A stretch of 64,000 nucleotides of DNA. Origin: Euwallacea fornicatus. Taxonomy: Eukaryota > Arthropoda > Insecta > Coleoptera > Curculionidae. This document shows, in pieces, positions 61,670 through 64,000 of the stretch. The notes beneath the pieces are model-generated. The model was not told where the DNA came from. It was given only the letters and a program-made list of their open reading frames with translations, and searched no databases. The position numbers and the translations under genes were made by a program. Position 1 is the first letter of the stretch; each line of letters opens with the position of its first letter. The stretch spans positions 1,674,001-1,738,000 of the forward strand of contig NC_089550.1 in assembly GCF_040115645.1 (NCBI RefSeq), read 5' to 3'.

Positions 61670-64000
61670 GGTGATTTTCAGTATAATTTATGAATGTTTC
61701 TAGAGCAAGCTTTATTGCTCTTAAAAAGGTGTGTCAACTCCCACTAAGTATTAAATCTAAAAGGATTTATGGAAGTGAAAAAATATAATGATACTGAAAA
61801 CTTGGTTTCTTTCGTACGTTATAATTAAAAATTATATAGTGGAGGCAATAAAATGTTGTCTATTTATCTTGGGCACGACATTGTTTATTTTTATGTGTGT
61901 TTGGGCATAGCATAGCTCTTCCTGGTGCCGAGATTTATGGTTTCGTTAATTTTCTTTCGACTTTTATACTTCAGTGGCAATTGCTAATACTGCTCGAAAG
62001 AGTGAAAACAAATGGTTCAAACCCAAAACTAAGTAAACAAAGCCCAGGCACATGTAGAAAGATAAATCATTTCAATGCAGCCAACAAGATATTCTATAAA
62101 TTTATTTTGACACGTTCATAACACAGGCCATAACTTCAACTCATGTAACATTAGTAAGAACTATTTTGTCTTTATCAAACCATCTCCAGTTTGCCGCACT
62201 GAAAACTAATGAGCCCCATTTTTTATTTTGACATCGGGTGGTGCTTTGAGCATCTCCCTCTGCTACTTCTCGTATGCGGAAAGGACCGGGCTGAGGATAT
62301 TTCGAGTCTGTTGAAGATGCGGGGGCAAATTCCTGTTCCAGTCCTATCGATCATCGATAAAATCAAGAAAAATTCGAAACCTGAACAAGATTCAGATTTA
62401 TGGTGCATGCAGGCGTCAGCTGCGAAATGAGTAAACACTCGATATTTTTTATTTGCCCGGTCTCCCTTTTTCCGACGCGAAATCCGATATAGAGCAGGGC
62501 ATAAAATGAAAACATAATCCCTTTTAATAAAAAATCTCCTCGGGATATATTGGTTAATAAAGTTTTATATTTTTTAGCGCCTGTCTGATATATTTTCATA
62601 AAAACGAGGCCTCCACAGAAGGAAACTCAATACGTTCTTGCCCTTTTTTAATTTGCAGTTCCGCAACTAGGAGATTCCACCTGAAATATTAAATTTCGGG
62701 GGATATCCTTTCCAAATTCTTTTCAGCTTATTGGATAATATGCTGGTGATTCTTCGCCAAAAAAATCATAAAAGACACTAAGCCACTTCAGGTTACTGTT
62801 GATGCTGAAGAAGTTACGTCGGGTGAGAGTCCCAGAACATCTATGCGAACTTTATACGAAGTGGCTGTCCCATTAAAATCAAAATTGTTACGAAAAAGCG
62901 AAGAGAGTTGCAATTTTGTTGCGTTGTGGTTCGCTTTGTTATTATTTATTATTTTAATTTTTTTCAAATTTTTAGAATGTCCTTTTAGCGCAATTTTAAA
63001 AGCATCAAATTTACTTTAAAAGAAACATGAGGTCGTATCACGTTTACCCAGATTTTTGAAAATACTTCCATGAAACTCGACTTGGCCTGGAAGATCATTT
63101 TGAAGGGAACTACGAAACGAGCCGACTCCTGTTATTTTAGAGCCTCTGCAGAAGGGCGATTTCAGCTTACCAGCCGATTATTCATCAAACACCGCCTGAC
63201 ACAACGGAACTGATTTTGAGACCGAAAGTAAATCAGAAGTGTCACAATAATAAGTATTTATCGATAGGAACAGCAATCTGAAATCATCATCAACCATCAG
63301 AAATCATAACGATTACACCATGGAACCGTTGCAAGGCCAAAAGTAAACGGTATAAAAAGGTAAATCTCGATCTTGACCTTTAAAATAAAAAAATAGTTCG
63401 TGGATGCTTGACTTATTTACGAACGTTCTTCGGCACTGAAGCTTAAGGACAAGCGAAATTACTTTAGCAGAAGTACCATGGAGTACTGTACTCGAAAATA
63501 AGTTCCAAGTGCAGTTAGTCAAACACTCGAGCTTTTGTGAGAGGTATTAACTTGTCGGTCGATGGGTAATACGTCAAAGATGGGCCATGTGTAATGTGGC
63601 TTCTGTGTACGTAATCGCCTTGGAAATTGGCCAAAAAGACATCGAAATTGAGGAGATGTGGGAAATCCAGAATTATGAAGAGCAGAGTGAACCACACAAA
63701 CAGCATAAAATTCATTGGTGGAAATGGTCTGCGACGATAATTGCAGAGGGATCTCTAGAAGAGGCCCGTAAGGACCAAAGCGGCATAGTGACGAAAACAA
63801 GTCAAAATATTATGAGAAGATTACAAATTCATCATTGGTGCAGTCTAAAATTGCTACATGTAGTGAAATTCGGCGATAGGGCCATTTGTGAGTTCCGTAC
63901 CCGATTGTACCATCAACGGCTGTGTTCGCGGAGCACGAGTTCAGGTTAAACGGATTTTTTCTTTAGATTATGAGTTCTCAGAACCAGTGATACGTATTAT
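61670..64000. other. No gene recognised
   Basis: AT-rich with short frames. The 120-codon plus frame at 63587-63949 overlaps two open antisense frames (63515-63715 and 63519-63800) and shows no family motif, so it is not called. Confidence 0.35.

Noticed and set aside
63587..63949. 120-codon plus-strand frame
   Set aside because: Two antisense frames of 66 and 93 codons cover the same bases, no family motif is visible, and the composition does not stand out.

Overview
The window looks like a gene-poor stretch of an arthropod nuclear genome, most likely an insect; the order is not resolved. By eye it is AT-rich. It has degenerate mariner and BEL/Pao copies, many short inverted-repeat DNA elements with TA target duplications, and no compact operon-like coding. 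No frame exceeds 127 codons. I found no intact protein-coding gene, no convincing tRNA or rRNA and no CRISPR array. The sequence is probably intergenic or intronic.

From the left: 0.2-1.5 kb is a roughly 1.3 kb foldback element with a 280-bp TA-flanked element inserted in its left arm. At 4.8-5.7 kb there is a decayed pogo/jerky-like element with a recognisable psq DNA-binding remnant. At 11.6 and 13.9 kb lies a duplicated non-coding segment, with one copy of a 0.4 kb MITE family between the two; other copies of that MITE are at 21.0 and 52.4 kb. A broken mariner (14.1-15.3 kb), a small foldback (18.6 kb), a non-LTR reverse transcriptase scrap (20.5 kb), a 12-bp minisatellite (21.3 kb) and a short TA-flanked element (24.6 kb) follow.

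From 27.6 to 32.7 kb are two diverged tandem arrays (periods about 380 and 187 bp), with an internally deleted second mariner between them. The 33-37 kb interval looks like unique sequence rich in AT homeodomain-type words. A second mariner lineage is at 41.3-42.0 kb. Then come copies of another foldback family (44.8 and 50.4 kb), a third diverged tandem array (45.5-46.1 kb), the third MITE copy, and a 2.6 kb reverse-strand BEL/Pao remnant (54.6-57.3 kb). The integrase region of this BEL/Pao copy is interrupted by what looks like the 3' end of a non-LTR retrotransposon. The last 6 kb holds no recognisable gene.

There is no functional pathway here. What can be read is the insertion history of several transposon families, plus a few non-coding segments (the 11.6/13.9 kb duplicate, 35 kb and 60 kb) that may be regulatory.
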